Source: Streptomyces sp. DSM 15324 (GTDB taxonomy: Bacteria > Actinomycetota > Actinomycetes > Streptomycetales > Streptomycetaceae). From it: a stretch of DNA of 64,000 nucleotides. Within the stretch, counting starts at the first letter, position 1; each line of letters starts with the position of its first letter. Shown here one piece after another: positions 32,536 through 41,108 of this stretch. Position numbers and translations under genes: made by a program. The notes under the pieces are model-generated. The model had not been told where the DNA came from. It saw nothing but the letters and a program-made list of their open reading frames with translations, and ran no database searches. The stretch covers positions 153,936 to 217,935 of the forward strand of contig NZ_KQ949037.1 of NCBI RefSeq assembly GCF_001514285.1, in the 5' to 3' direction.

Positions 32536-34458
32536 ATGGCGTCGCCCGTCCCGATACCCGCCCCGAACAGGGACGACGACACCGGCCCACGGGCTCGGTC
32601 CACCATGGTGGTCCTGGCGTACTGCGGGATCCTGATGGCGGTCATGCAGACCGTCGTCGTCCCCCTCCTGCCCGACCTGCCCCGGCTGACCGGCGCCTCA
32701 CCCGCCGCGGTCTCCTGGATGGTGACCGCCTCGCTGCTCTCCGGCGCCGTCCTCACCCCGGTCCTCGGCCGCGCCGGCGACATGTACGGCAAGCGGCGCG
32801 TCCTGCTGCTCTCCTTCACCCTGATGGCCGCGGGCTCGGTGATCTGCGCGCTGACCTCCCAGATCGGCGTCCTCATCGCGGCCCGCGCCCTCCAGGGCGC
32901 CGCCTCCTCCGTCGTACCGCTGTCCATCAGCATCCTGCGCGACGAACTCCCCGCGGAGCGCCGGGGCTCCGCGATCGCGCTGATGAGTTCCACCGTCGGC
33001 ATCGGCGCCGCGCTCGGTCTGCCGGCGGCGGCCATGGTCGTCCAGTACGCCGACTGGCACACCATGTTCTGGGTCACCGCCGCCCTCGGCGCCACGGGCG
33101 TGGCGCTGATCCGGTGGGCGGTGCCGGAGTCGCCCGTGCGCGAGCCCGGCCGGTTCGACGTACCGGGCGCGCTGGGGCTGGCCGCCGGGCTGGTCTGTCT
33201 GCTCCTCGCGGTGTCCCAGGGCGGCCAGTGGGGCTGGGCCGGTCCCCGGATCGTGGGCCTCTTCCTCGCTTCGGCCGTGATCCTCGCCCTGTGGTGGTGG
33301 CGCCAGCTGCGGGCCGAACGGCCGCTGGTGGACCTGCGGCTGGTGTCCCGGCCCCGGGTGGGGCTCTCCCATGTCGCGGCGCTGCTGACCGGCTTCGCCT
33401 TCTACGCCAACTCCCTCGTGACCGCCCAGCTGGTCCAGGCGCCCAGGGCCAGCGGCTACGGGCTCGGGCTCTCCATCGTCGAGACCGGACTGTGCCTGCT
33501 GCCCGGCGGCGTGACCATGCTGCTGTTCTCCCCCCTCTCCGCACGGATCTCCGCCGCCAGGGGCCCGCGCGTCACGCTCGCGCTGGGCGCCGCCGTCATC
33601 GCCGCCGGATACGCCGTGCGCATCGCCGACAGCCGCGACCTGTGGATGATCATGGTGGGGGCGGCGGTCGTGGCCACCGGCACCACGCTCGCCTACTCCG
33701 CGCTGCCCGCGCTGATCCTGCGCGCCGTGCCGGCCGGGCAGACCGCCTCGGCGAACGGCGTCAACGTCCTGATGCGCACCATCGGGCAGGCCGTCTCCAG
33801 CGCCGCCGTCGCCGCGGTGCTCGTCCACCACACCAGCCTCGTCGGAGGCGCCCCGGTGCCCACCCTGCACGGCTACCTGCTGGCCTTCGCCATGGCGGGC
33901 GCGATCGCCCTGGCTGCCTGCGCGGTGGCCCTGACCATCCCGGAAGACACCGACCCCGAACCGGAACCCGAGACGGCGCGCGCGCCGGCGTCCGCCGCCG
34001 TGCCGGTGCCCGGGGCGGCGCCGGCCCCGGCTCGCGCCTCGGCGTCGGCGTCCGTGCCAGTTTCTGCGTCCGCGCCGATGCCTGCCTCCGCGCCGGCGTC
34101 TTCCCCCGTGCCGGTGTCTGTGCCGTCGTCCGCGACTGCGCCTGTGCCCGGGGCTGCCTCCGTGTCGGAGTCTGCCTCGGTGCCGGTGTCTGTGCCGTCG
34201 TCCGCGACTGCGCCTGTGCCCGGGGCTGCCTCCGTGCCGGTGTCCGTGCCGTCGTCCGCGACGACGCCCGCGCCCGCCTCCGCGTCGGCGTCCACTTCTA
34301 CGTCCACGTCCACGTCCACGTCTTCCACCACCACGTCCATGCCTGAGCGCGAAGCCGACCCCGTGTCCCAGGCCGAGCCCAGCCCCCGGTGCGAGGCCAC
34401 CGGGCCGGTTCGGAGCGGGGACTCCGTCACCGGCGAGGGGGCGTTGGGGGGAGCATGA
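32536..34458 (+). CDS. MFS drug transporter (EmrB/QacA type) with long low-complexity tail
   Basis: This is a 640-residue transporter. The first 480 or so residues hold about 14 helices: STMVVLAYCGILMAVMQTVV, the motif A-like loop GRAGDMYGKRRVLL, and the antiporter motif ALQGAASSVVPLSISI. It should expel a drug-like compound by proton exchange. After TIPEDTDPEPEPET comes an unusual tail of about 150 residues of Ala, Ser, Pro, Val and Thr with internal repeats (VPVSVPSSATAPVPGAASV three times, then a Ser-Thr run). ATG 32536 has GGAG 5 nt upstream. Its TGA overlaps the ATG of the TetR gene, and the operator precedes the pair. Confidence 0.9.
   Translation: MASPVPIPAPNRDDDTGPRARSTMVVLAYCGILMAVMQTVVVPLLPDLPRLTGASPAAVSWMVTASLLSGAVLTPVLGRAGDMYGKRRVLLLSFTLMAAGSVICALTSQIGVLIAARALQGAASSVVPLSISILRDELPAERRGSAIALMSSTVGIGAALGLPAAAMVVQYADWHTMFWVTAALGATGVALIRWAVPESPVREPGRFDVPGALGLAAGLVCLLLAVSQGGQWGWAGPRIVGLFLASAVILALWWWRQLRAERPLVDLRLVSRPRVGLSHVAALLTGFAFYANSLVTAQLVQAPRASGYGLGLSIVETGLCLLPGGVTMLLFSPLSARISAARGPRVTLALGAAVIAAGYAVRIADSRDLWMIMVGAAVVATGTTLAYSALPALILRAVPAGQTASANGVNVLMRTIGQAVSSAAVAAVLVHHTSLVGGAPVPTLHGYLLAFAMAGAIALAACAVALTIPEDTDPEPEPETARAPASAAVPVPGAAPAPARASASASVPVSASAPMPASAPASSPVPVSVPSSATAPVPGAASVSESASVPVSVPSSATAPVPGAASVPVSVPSSATTPAPASASASTSTSTSTSTSSTTTSMPEREADPVSQAEPSPRCEATGPVRSGDSVTGEGALGGA
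34108..34268 (+). repeat. 57-bp repeats inside the MFS tail
   Basis: A 57-bp stretch at 34108-34164 recurs without change at 34180-34236, and a third, shorter and slightly different copy starts at 34234. They encode the VPVSVPSSATAPVPGAASV units. A run of ACGTCC hexamers follows at about 34300-34322. The pattern suggests recent expansion by slippage or unequal exchange. Confidence 0.85.
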
Positions 34459-35066
34459 GTGCCGTGAACACCACACCCCGTACCCCTGCGACCGCGGACG
34501 CCGCGCCCGACTCCGCCCCCGCCCGCCGTGACGCCGAGGCGACCAAGGCGGCCATCCTGCGGGCCGCCCGTCACCTGCTCGCCCGTCACGCCCACGCGGA
34601 CCTCACCCTCAAGGCCGTCGCGGAGCGGGCCGGGGTGAGCCCGCCGCTGGTCCTGAAGTACTTCGGCAACAAGGACGCCCTCTTCGCCCGCGTGATGTCC
34701 TTCGAGGAGGACGCCGCCGCACTCCTCGACGCCCCCGTGGAGGAACTGGGCCCGCACATGGTCCGGCACGTCGTGGTCGGCCAGCGCGAACGCGGCGCCG
34801 ACCCCGTCCTGCGCATCGCGTTCGCGCCCCTGCACGGCGACCACGGAGACGTCCTGCGGGCCAACTTCCGCACCCAGGTCACCGAACGCCTCGCCGCCCG
34901 CCTCGGCGGCCCCGATGCCCGGCAGCGCGCCGAACTCGCCCTCGCCACCCTCCTCGGCCTCGGCGTGATGTTCGGCATCGCCCGGGGCGAGGCGCTGCGC
35001 GCCATGCCGGTGGAGGAGATCGTCGAGCGCTACGGTCCGACGGTCCAGGCCCAGCTGACCCCGTAG
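34455..35066 (+). CDS. TetR family regulator of the MFS operon
   Basis: This 203-residue regulator has an N-terminal disordered stretch, then the TetR HTH at about residues 28-75 (AEATKAAILRAARHLLARHA, HADLTLKAVAERAGVSPPLV, LKYFGNKDALFARVMSFEED). The C-terminal half resembles the TetR_C_7/18-type ligand domains. The start ATG overlaps the transporter stop by ATGA. Co-transcription with the pump and a large palindrome over the operon promoter make autoregulated repression, relieved by the pump substrate, the simplest model. Confidence 0.9.
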   Translation: MSAVNTTPRTPATADAAPDSAPARRDAEATKAAILRAARHLLARHAHADLTLKAVAERAGVSPPLVLKYFGNKDALFARVMSFEEDAAALLDAPVEELGPHMVRHVVVGQRERGADPVLRIAFAPLHGDHGDVLRANFRTQVTERLAARLGGPDARQRAELALATLLGLGVMFGIARGEALRAMPVEEIVERYGPTVQAQLTP

Positions 35067-35075
35067 GGTGACACC

Positions 35076-36059
35076 ATGGAAGAGCGCGAATTCGGCAGGT
35101 CGGGTCAGCATGCGTCCGTCGTGGGTCTCGGTACCTGGCAACTGGGCGCCGACTGGGGAGACGTCGACGACAAGGAAGCCCTCACGGTGCTGGAGACGGC
35201 CGCGGAGTCGGGGGTGACCTTCTTCGACACCGCCGACGTCTACGGGGACGGCCGCAGCGAACAGACCATCGCCACCTTCCTCAGCAGCCGCCCCGACCTG
35301 CATGTGCTGGTCGCCACCAAGATGGGCCGCCGGGTCGAGCAGATCCCCGAGAACTACGTCCTGGACAACTTCCGCGCCTGGAACGACCGCTCCCGCCGCA
35401 ACCTCGGCGTCGACCGCCTCGACCTGGTCCAGTTGCACTGCCCGCCCACCCCCGTGTACTCCAGCGACGAGGTCTTCGACGCCCTCGACACCCTCGTCGA
35501 GGAGGAGCGCATCGCCCACTACGGCGTCAGCGTGGAGACCGCCGCCGAGGCGCTCACCGCCATCGCCCGCCCCGGCGTGGCCAGCGTCCAGATCATCCTG
35601 AACCCGTTCCGCATGAAGCCCCTGTACGAGGTGCTGCCCGCGGCCCGCGAGGCCGGCGTCGGCATCATCGCGCGCGTCCCGCTCGCCTCCGGTCTGCTCT
35701 CCGGCAAGTACACCAAGGACACGGTCTTCCCGGAGAACGACCACCGCACGTACAACCGCCACGGTGAGGCCTTCGACCAGGGCGAGACCTTCTCCGGCGT
35801 CGACTACGCCACCGGCGTCGAGGCCGCCGCCCGGTTCGCCGCCCTCGCCCCCGAGGGATACACCCCGGCCCAGCTCGCCCTGCGCTGGATCATCCAGCAG
35901 CCCGGCGTGACCACGGTCATTCCCGGCGCCCGCTCCCCCGAGCAGGCCCGCGCCAACGCGGCGGCCGCCCGCCTGCCCGAGCTGTCCGAGGAGACGCTGA
36001 CGGCGATCCGGGACCTGTACGACCGACGGATCAAGGCCCAGGTCGAGCCCCGCTGGTAG
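35076..36059 (+). CDS. Aldo/keto reductase
   Basis: This 327-residue AKR has the tetrad Asp and Tyr in FFDTADVYGDGRSEQTI, Lys in VATKMGRRVEQ and His in LVQLHCPPTPVYSS. The NADPH-binding end reads TTVIPGARSPEQARANAAAA. The sequence GLGTWQLGADWGDVDDKEAL is typical of the aryl-alcohol dehydrogenase/general stress protein 69-like group. It begins 9 bp after the TetR gene, with GGGTGACACC before ATG 35076, and could be the last gene of the MFS-tetR operon. The substrate is unknown; carbonyl detoxification is a reasonable guess. Confidence 0.92.
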   Translation: MEEREFGRSGQHASVVGLGTWQLGADWGDVDDKEALTVLETAAESGVTFFDTADVYGDGRSEQTIATFLSSRPDLHVLVATKMGRRVEQIPENYVLDNFRAWNDRSRRNLGVDRLDLVQLHCPPTPVYSSDEVFDALDTLVEEERIAHYGVSVETAAEALTAIARPGVASVQIILNPFRMKPLYEVLPAAREAGVGIIARVPLASGLLSGKYTKDTVFPENDHRTYNRHGEAFDQGETFSGVDYATGVEAAARFAALAPEGYTPAQLALRWIIQQPGVTTVIPGARSPEQARANAAAARLPELSEETLTAIRDLYDRRIKAQVEPRW

Positions 36060-36116
36060 GGGCGTCCGGCGTCCGCACGTCTGTTTGGAGATCGGCGGCC
36101 CGGATACCCGGGCCGC

Positions 36117-36602
36117 ATGGATCCGGCAGAGCGGCGGTCCGGCCGTGACGAGACCGCGGACGAGCGGGCCGACCGGATGTGGAGCGACCTCATCCAGGAG
36201 GTCCGCGTCGCCCAGACGGGCGTCCAGATCCTGTTCGGATTCCTGCTCACCGTGGCGTTCACCCCGAAGTACACCACGCTGAACGACACCGACCAGGCGA
36301 TCTACATCACCACGGTCATCCTCGGCGCCTCCGCCACCGGCGCCCTCATCGGGCCCGTGTCCCTGCACCGGCTGGTCTCCGGCCGGCGCATCAAACCGCA
36401 GGCCGTGGCCTGGGCCTCCCGGCTGACCTTCGTCGGCCTGCTGCTGCTCCTCGCCACCATGACCTGCGCACTGCTGCTGATCCTGCGCGTCGCGACCCAC
36501 GGCGACCACGTCGTCTGGCTGGTCGCCGCCGTGGTCGCCTGGTACCTGCTGTGCTGGTTCGGTCTGCCCCTGTGGACCCGCTTCCGCCACACGTCGAAAT
36601 GA
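36117..36602 (+). CDS. DUF6328 family membrane protein
   Basis: This 161-residue protein has a charged N terminus (RADRMWSDLIQEVRVAQTGV) and four hydrophobic helices (QILFGFLLTVAFTPKYTTL, IYITTVILGASATGALIGPV, LTFVGLLLLLATMTCALLLI, HVVWLVAAVVAWYLLCWFGL). LNDTDQAIYI between helices 1 and 2 and LHRLVSGRRIKPQAV are hallmarks of DUF6328 as I remember it. The function is unknown and no partner gene is evident. It runs convergently toward the unknown protein at 36651. Confidence 0.8.
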   Translation: MDPAERRSGRDETADERADRMWSDLIQEVRVAQTGVQILFGFLLTVAFTPKYTTLNDTDQAIYITTVILGASATGALIGPVSLHRLVSGRRIKPQAVAWASRLTFVGLLLLLATMTCALLLILRVATHGDHVVWLVAAVVAWYLLCWFGLPLWTRFRHTSK

Positions 36603-36650
36603 GACCCCGTACGGCCGGGGCGGCACCGGCTACGGATACGGCTACGACTC

Positions 36651-37703
36651 TTACGCCTGCTCGGCCGGCGCGGCGGGCCGGCGCGCCCCGCGCAGCGACG
36701 CGATGCAGGAGCCGATCGCCTGCTGGAGCTCCTCCAGCTGCTGCACCATGTCGTCCTCGTAGAACTCCTGGGCGTCGTCGAAGGTCAGCTCCTCGAACAC
36801 CTTCGTCGCCCGCTGGAGGCTGCTGTAGAACTTGGTGCGCCGCTCCTGGACCCGCAGCTCGGGGTCGGCCTCCACGGTCTCCACGACGAGGTGCTTCATC
36901 GTGTCGTACGCCTCGGACGCCCACTCTCCGGCGTCCTCGCCCTCGTCCAGCTCGTCGATCAGCGACAGATGCCGCTCGGCCTCCCGGCGCAGCTCCACCG
37001 GCGCGTCGATCGTCTGCCCTGCCGGCGTCTTCACCTGGCCGGACTCGGCGATCTGGCGGACGTAGCCGATGCGGTCGGCGGAGCGGCTCTCGCTCGCCAC
37101 GGCCTTCTTCAGGTCGTCGGTGCGCACGACGTCCCGGGCCAGCGCGGACTGGAGCTCCGGGTCCTCCTTGATCCGGTCCAGGAGCGCGGTGCGGGCCGCG
37201 CGGGCCGTGGAGGGGTCGGCGAGGATCGCGGCGCGCAGGGCCGTCGGGTTCTCCGCGACCTCCAGCGCCTTGGTGGGCCGGATGCCCTCCGCCTCGGCGG
37301 CCTCGCTGATCGCGGCGCCGCGCTCGGAGGTGGCACTGTTGCGGGAGACGTAGTAGGTGAGCCAGACGTCGGCGTCCGGCAGCTCCGCCTCCTGGCCCGG
37401 CGCCAGCTCCTCGAAGTGCGGGACGAGCCCGTCGTCCGCGGCCCGGTCCCACGCCTTGTAGTAGCGCATCACCCGCTCCGCGGAGCAGTCCGCCAGCTCC
37501 GCGAACTCCTTCGCCGACACCTTCGGCGTCTCGTCCGCGCGCTGCCCGCCCGGCCGTACACTGCGCGCCACCATCAGGGCGAACGCCCAGCCTCCGGTGC
37601 GCGCGTAGACTCCGAACTCCCGCGCGTCACGCGCGACGAGGTCGGACAGCGGCGCGGGGCCGTCCTCGGCGGACGTCTCGGGCAGGTCGATCGCCAGGGT
37701 CAC
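36651..37703 (-). CDS. Conserved hypothetical protein with HTH-like N-terminal region
   Basis: This 350-residue soluble, acidic, mostly helical protein is unknown to me. The N-terminal part contains SDLVARDAREFGVYARTGGW, AFALMVARSVRPG and an HTH-like segment, KVSAKEFAELADCSAERVMR, then YYKAWDRAADDGLVP. The middle is rich in Ala and Arg helices (LRAAILADPSTARAARTALL). The C-terminal half is a probable coiled coil (AERHLSLIDELDEGEDAGEW through DMVQQLEELQQAIGSCIASL). GAGGAG stands 7 nt before GTG 37703, which I prefer to an ATG 39 nt upstream. The HTH plus coiled coil suggests a DNA-associated oligomer; this is inference. Confidence 0.72.
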   Translation of the reverse strand: MTLAIDLPETSAEDGPAPLSDLVARDAREFGVYARTGGWAFALMVARSVRPGGQRADETPKVSAKEFAELADCSAERVMRYYKAWDRAADDGLVPHFEELAPGQEAELPDADVWLTYYVSRNSATSERGAAISEAAEAEGIRPTKALEVAENPTALRAAILADPSTARAARTALLDRIKEDPELQSALARDVVRTDDLKKAVASESRSADRIGYVRQIAESGQVKTPAGQTIDAPVELRREAERHLSLIDELDEGEDAGEWASEAYDTMKHLVVETVEADPELRVQERRTKFYSSLQRATKVFEELTFDDAQEFYEDDMVQQLEELQQAIGSCIASLRGARRPAAPAEQA

Positions 37704-37862
37704 GGATGGTCTCCTCGTAGGCAGCGGGACGGACGGGCACACATGCCGAACCGCAGCCTATATGGACCCGTTGAGAACGGTTTGCCACCGGACGGAGGAG
37801 TCCGGACGCGCCGAACCGTCCCCCCCTGCTCGGCCGGTTCGCTCCCGGCCGCGGCGACCCGT

Positions 37863-39503
37863 TCAGCCGGACGACCGCGGCCGGAAGGTCTTGAAGAACG
37901 TGGCCAGTGCCTGCCGGTTGGCGGTCTTGTCCCAGTCGGCGGCGGGCGTGGTCCAGCGCAGGGAGAAGCCCCGGTGCCCGCCCAGCAGGAAACCCCGCCC
38001 GAACGTGCGCACCTGTGTGCCGTCGACCTCCGACAGCCACTCCATGTCGGCGGCCTTGTACCCCTGGTACGTCGTCGCCTCGATCTCCCCGAGCCGGCGG
38101 AAGCCCCCGTCCTTGCGCAGCCGCGGCTCCACGTCGTCCCGCCAGACCGCCACCGGGTCCGCGCCCACCGCCGTGCTGTAGGTCACCGCGAGAGTGCGCG
38201 GATCGCCGTCCGCACCGAAGGTGACGCGGTACGCCAGGTCCCCCTGCCGCCGGGTCTCCAGCCGCTTCCAGCCCCGCGGCAGCGCCACCGAGAAACCCTC
38301 GGGGGCGTGGTAGACGCGGTAGCCGACCGGCAGGGCGTCGATCGAGGCCGAGGGGGAGGACGGGGTGCCCGAAGGGGTACCGGACGGCGACGGCGTGGCG
38401 GAGCTGCCCGTCGCGGGTGCGCCGGACGCGTCGGGCGCCGTCGTGGCTCTGTCGCCCACCTCGCCGTCCCCGGAAGGCGCGGTGGACGCCGAGGGCTGAG
38501 CCTGCGGACCACCGGCCGAGGTGTCCTCGCTGCCGGGCAGCTGGTGGGTCACGGCGAGCGCGGCGATCGCGACCGTGACGACGGCCAGCGCCGTCCCGGC
38601 GGCCATGGCCCGGCCGCTCCACTGCGGTCCGATGTGCCGGGCCGAGGCGTACGCCCGCCGCAGCCGCGGCGGCGGCGGGACGGTGTGCGGGTCCTCCTCC
38701 AGCACCCGGGTGAGCGCCTGACGGACCGTCGTACGCGTCAGCCGTTCCCGGGAGTCCTTGCGCAGCAGGCCCTGCACGGTCGCGGAGAGCGGGCCCGCGC
38801 GCAACGGCGTGCGCAGCGGCAGCCGGTCCACGCCCCGCAGCGTGCTCTCGGGCCGGTCCCGGTCCCGGTAGGGCGGGTGCCCCTCCAGCAGCGTGTACAG
38901 GATCGCGCCCAGGGCCCACAGGTCCGCCGCCGGGCCGATCCGGTCGTCACGGGCCTGCTCCGGGGAGGCGTACGACGGTGCCGCCAGCCTCGGGACGAGC
39001 GTCGCGCCCGCCAGTCCGAAGCCGGTGACCACGAGCGGGCCGCGGGCCCTGATGAACACCTGGCCCGGGCTCAGTTCGCCGTGCGTGATGCCCTCGCCGT
39101 GCGCGGCCTCCAGGACGTCGAGCAGCTGGAGCCCGATCGTGGCCGCCCGGCCCGGGCCGAAGGGGCCCTTCTGGTCCATGAGCTGACCGAGGGGCAGGCC
39201 GTCGATCCACTCCGTGACCGTCCACAGGGAACCCCCCTCGACGGTCGCGTCGACGACCGTGGCGATCCGGCCGGGGCACACCTGGGCCATCGTCTCCGAC
39301 ATCCGTCTCACCCGGTCGGCGGCCTGGCACGCCTCCTCCTCGCCCAGGTCGGAGGGCAGACCTATCCGGGTGACCAGGCACGGCCGCGCCCCCTGCACGT
39401 CCTCGCCGTACCAGCTGACCCGGTTGGTCTCGCGGTGGACGACGTCGAGGAGCCGGTATCTCCCGGCCACCCACTCGTGCGTGGAGACATGCGCCTTGAC
39501 CAT
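37863..39503 (-). CDS. Membrane-anchored pseudokinase (Hanks-type, catalytic residues lost)
   Basis: This 546-residue protein is built like a transmembrane Ser/Thr kinase: kinase fold at about 10-270, basic linker, one transmembrane helix (299-320) and a Ser/Pro/Thr-rich stretch. An extracytoplasmic domain follows (VYHAPEGFSVALPRGWKRLE through FSLRWTTPAADWDKTANRQA). The catalytic residues are gone: no glycine loop in RYRLLDVVHRETNRVSW, HGELSPGQ at 141-148 in place of HRDLKPxN, and TGFGLA in place of DFG. PSYASPEQ and DLWALGAILYTLLEGHPPY keep the C-lobe. It probably acts as a scaffold or sensor rather than a kinase. I start at ATG 39503, which AAGG precedes by 6 nt. Confidence 0.85.
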   Translation of the reverse strand: MVKAHVSTHEWVAGRYRLLDVVHRETNRVSWYGEDVQGARPCLVTRIGLPSDLGEEEACQAADRVRRMSETMAQVCPGRIATVVDATVEGGSLWTVTEWIDGLPLGQLMDQKGPFGPGRAATIGLQLLDVLEAAHGEGITHGELSPGQVFIRARGPLVVTGFGLAGATLVPRLAAPSYASPEQARDDRIGPAADLWALGAILYTLLEGHPPYRDRDRPESTLRGVDRLPLRTPLRAGPLSATVQGLLRKDSRERLTRTTVRQALTRVLEEDPHTVPPPPRLRRAYASARHIGPQWSGRAMAAGTALAVVTVAIAALAVTHQLPGSEDTSAGGPQAQPSASTAPSGDGEVGDRATTAPDASGAPATGSSATPSPSGTPSGTPSSPSASIDALPVGYRVYHAPEGFSVALPRGWKRLETRRQGDLAYRVTFGADGDPRTLAVTYSTAVGADPVAVWRDDVEPRLRKDGGFRRLGEIEATTYQGYKAADMEWLSEVDGTQVRTFGRGFLLGGHRGFSLRWTTPAADWDKTANRQALATFFKTFRPRSSG

Positions 39504-39779
39504 GGTCATCCTTCGCTGGACCCCCGGAGTTCTCCCTTTCCCGGAGGTACGGGGGACGTGTGGGGGTGCGTTCAAATGGAGCACGGGTCCGGCGTAAATC
39601 CTGTCTTTCATTCAAGAGTGTCGGTCGTATGTGCGAGAAAAAGAAATTACCGGGGGTCGTCCGGGCGTGTAACCAGGGGTAAACAAGATCCGGGCGGGCA
39701 GATCGCCGCTCCCGGGAAAGCGCTCTCGGCGGTCGCCTCGCATTTCGACCGGATACCGGCACGGGGGATTTCTCCTTTG
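39504..39779. other. Intergenic leader of the pseudokinase gene
   Basis: No gene is seen. The stretch 39600-39690 is clearly poorer in GC than its surroundings (AAAAAGAAATTACC, GTAAACAAG), which marks the probable promoter of the pseudokinase gene transcribed leftward. I cannot fix its -35 and -10 elements. Confidence 0.4.
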
Positions 39780-39802
39780 CCGTCCGCCGTGACGGCGGAC
39801 GG
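39780..39802. terminator. Hairpin after the TerD-CAP gene
   Basis: CCGTCCGCC-GTGAC-GGCGGACGG is a perfect 9-bp-arm hairpin that ends 4 bp before the TerD-CAP stop codon on the minus strand. It should terminate that gene. It also faces the AT-rich leader of the next gene. Confidence 0.6.
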
Positions 39803-39806
39803 GGTG

Positions 39807-41108
39807 TCAGGCGCCGAAGAGCTGGGTCCAGTACGTGCCCGACGGGCCGCCGCCGGTGTAGCCGACCCCGATGTGGGTGAAGGCGGGCTTGAGGATGTTG
39901 GCGCGGTGGCCGGGGCTGTTCATCCAGCCCTCCACCACCTCGGCGGCCGAGCGCTGCCCGCAGGCGATGTTCTCGCCGATCGTCTGCCGGGTGGACCCGG
40001 CGGCGGCCGCCCGGTCCCACGGCTGGGTGCCCTCCGGGGAGGTGTGGGAGTAGAAGGCGCGCTCCACCATGTCCGCGCAGTGCGCCTGCGCGGCCCTGGT
40101 GAGCAGCGGGTCGACGGCGAGGGGCCGCAGCCCCGCCCGGGTCCGCTCGCGGTTGGTGAGCTCCACGACCTCGGCGGTCGTACGGGCCAGACCGTCCGCG
40201 GTGAGGGGGCTCGCCCACAGCGCGGTCCAGTACGTGAGTCCGTCGCGGGCGTCCGTCGCCTGCGCCAGGGCGACATGGGTGAACGCCCGGTCCCGCAGGG
40301 TGCGGCCGGCCCGGTCGGTGCGCAGGCAGTAGTCGACGAACTCGGCGGGGGTGCGCGGCCCGGAGACCAGGTGCTCGCCCACCGCGAGGTACGGGTATCC
40401 GGCGGCCGTGACCCGCTGGTGCAGCGAGACTCCGTCCCGCCCCTCGCTCCCGAGCCGCCCGGCTGCTGCCATGTCGGCGGCGTGCGCCCGGGCCGCCGTG
40501 GCCAGCCGGGCGTCGAGCGCGACGGGCGGCGAACCGGCGGCGGCCCGGGCCGGGTTGACGAGGGCCAGGAAACCGTCGGGGTCGGTGGGCGGGGCGGGCG
40601 CCGCGGGGCCGCCGCGGGACGTGGGGGTGTCGTCGAGGACCTCCACCCCGAAGTCCCGCGCCAGGCCCGCCAGGCCGTCGGCGTAGCCCTGACCGAGGGC
40701 CCTCAGCTTCCAGGACGGGCCCCGCCGGTAGATCTCCGCGAGCAGCAGCACCGTCTCCTGGCGCGGGGAGGGCGGGGCGAACCGGGCGATGACCCGGCCG
40801 TGGGGGTCGGTGACCCGGAGCGTGGCAGCGGGCAGCCGGGCGAGCGGGGTGCCCGGGTCGGCGGCGCTGATCACCACCGTGACCCGGGTGGCGCCGGCCC
40901 GCAGCCGGCCCGGCTCCAGGGTGAGCGTGCCGCCCCGGAGCGCCGCGCCGGGTGCCGTCGGCTGGTTGTAGAACACGAAGTCGGCGTCCCCGCCGACCTT
41001 GCCGCTGTCGTCCGTCACCAGCGCGCACACGTCGAAGGGGCCGGGCACCCGGACGGCCAGCGCGCCGCCCGGGAGGGGCAGATTGCCGCCGGGCACCAAC
41101 TCGCTCAT
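39807..41108 (-). CDS. TerD domain fused to two CAP/SCP domains
   Basis: This 433-residue protein begins MSELVPGGNLPLPGGALAVR and has an N-terminal TerD-like beta-sandwich (residues ~5-165: FDVCALVTDDSGKVGGDADF, VFYNQPTAPGAALRGG, ETVLLLAEIYRRGPSWKLRA, LGQGYADGLAGLARDFGVEV). Two CAP (cysteine-rich secretory/PR-1) domains follow. The first is at about 190-305 (LVNPARAAAGSPPVALDARL) and is degenerate. The second is at about 315-430 and shows the conserved ERTRAGLRPLAVDPLLTRAA, FYSHTSPEGTQPWDRAAAAG, IGENIACGQRSAAEVVEGWM and NSPGHRANILKPAFTHIGVG. There is no signal peptide, which is odd because CAP domains are usually secreted. TerD links it to tellurite/calcium-binding stress proteins. Its role is unknown. 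Confidence 0.85.
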   Translation of the reverse strand: MSELVPGGNLPLPGGALAVRVPGPFDVCALVTDDSGKVGGDADFVFYNQPTAPGAALRGGTLTLEPGRLRAGATRVTVVISAADPGTPLARLPAATLRVTDPHGRVIARFAPPSPRQETVLLLAEIYRRGPSWKLRALGQGYADGLAGLARDFGVEVLDDTPTSRGGPAAPAPPTDPDGFLALVNPARAAAGSPPVALDARLATAARAHAADMAAAGRLGSEGRDGVSLHQRVTAAGYPYLAVGEHLVSGPRTPAEFVDYCLRTDRAGRTLRDRAFTHVALAQATDARDGLTYWTALWASPLTADGLARTTAEVVELTNRERTRAGLRPLAVDPLLTRAAQAHCADMVERAFYSHTSPEGTQPWDRAAAAGSTRQTIGENIACGQRSAAEVVEGWMNSPGHRANILKPAFTHIGVGYTGGGPSGTYWTQLFGA

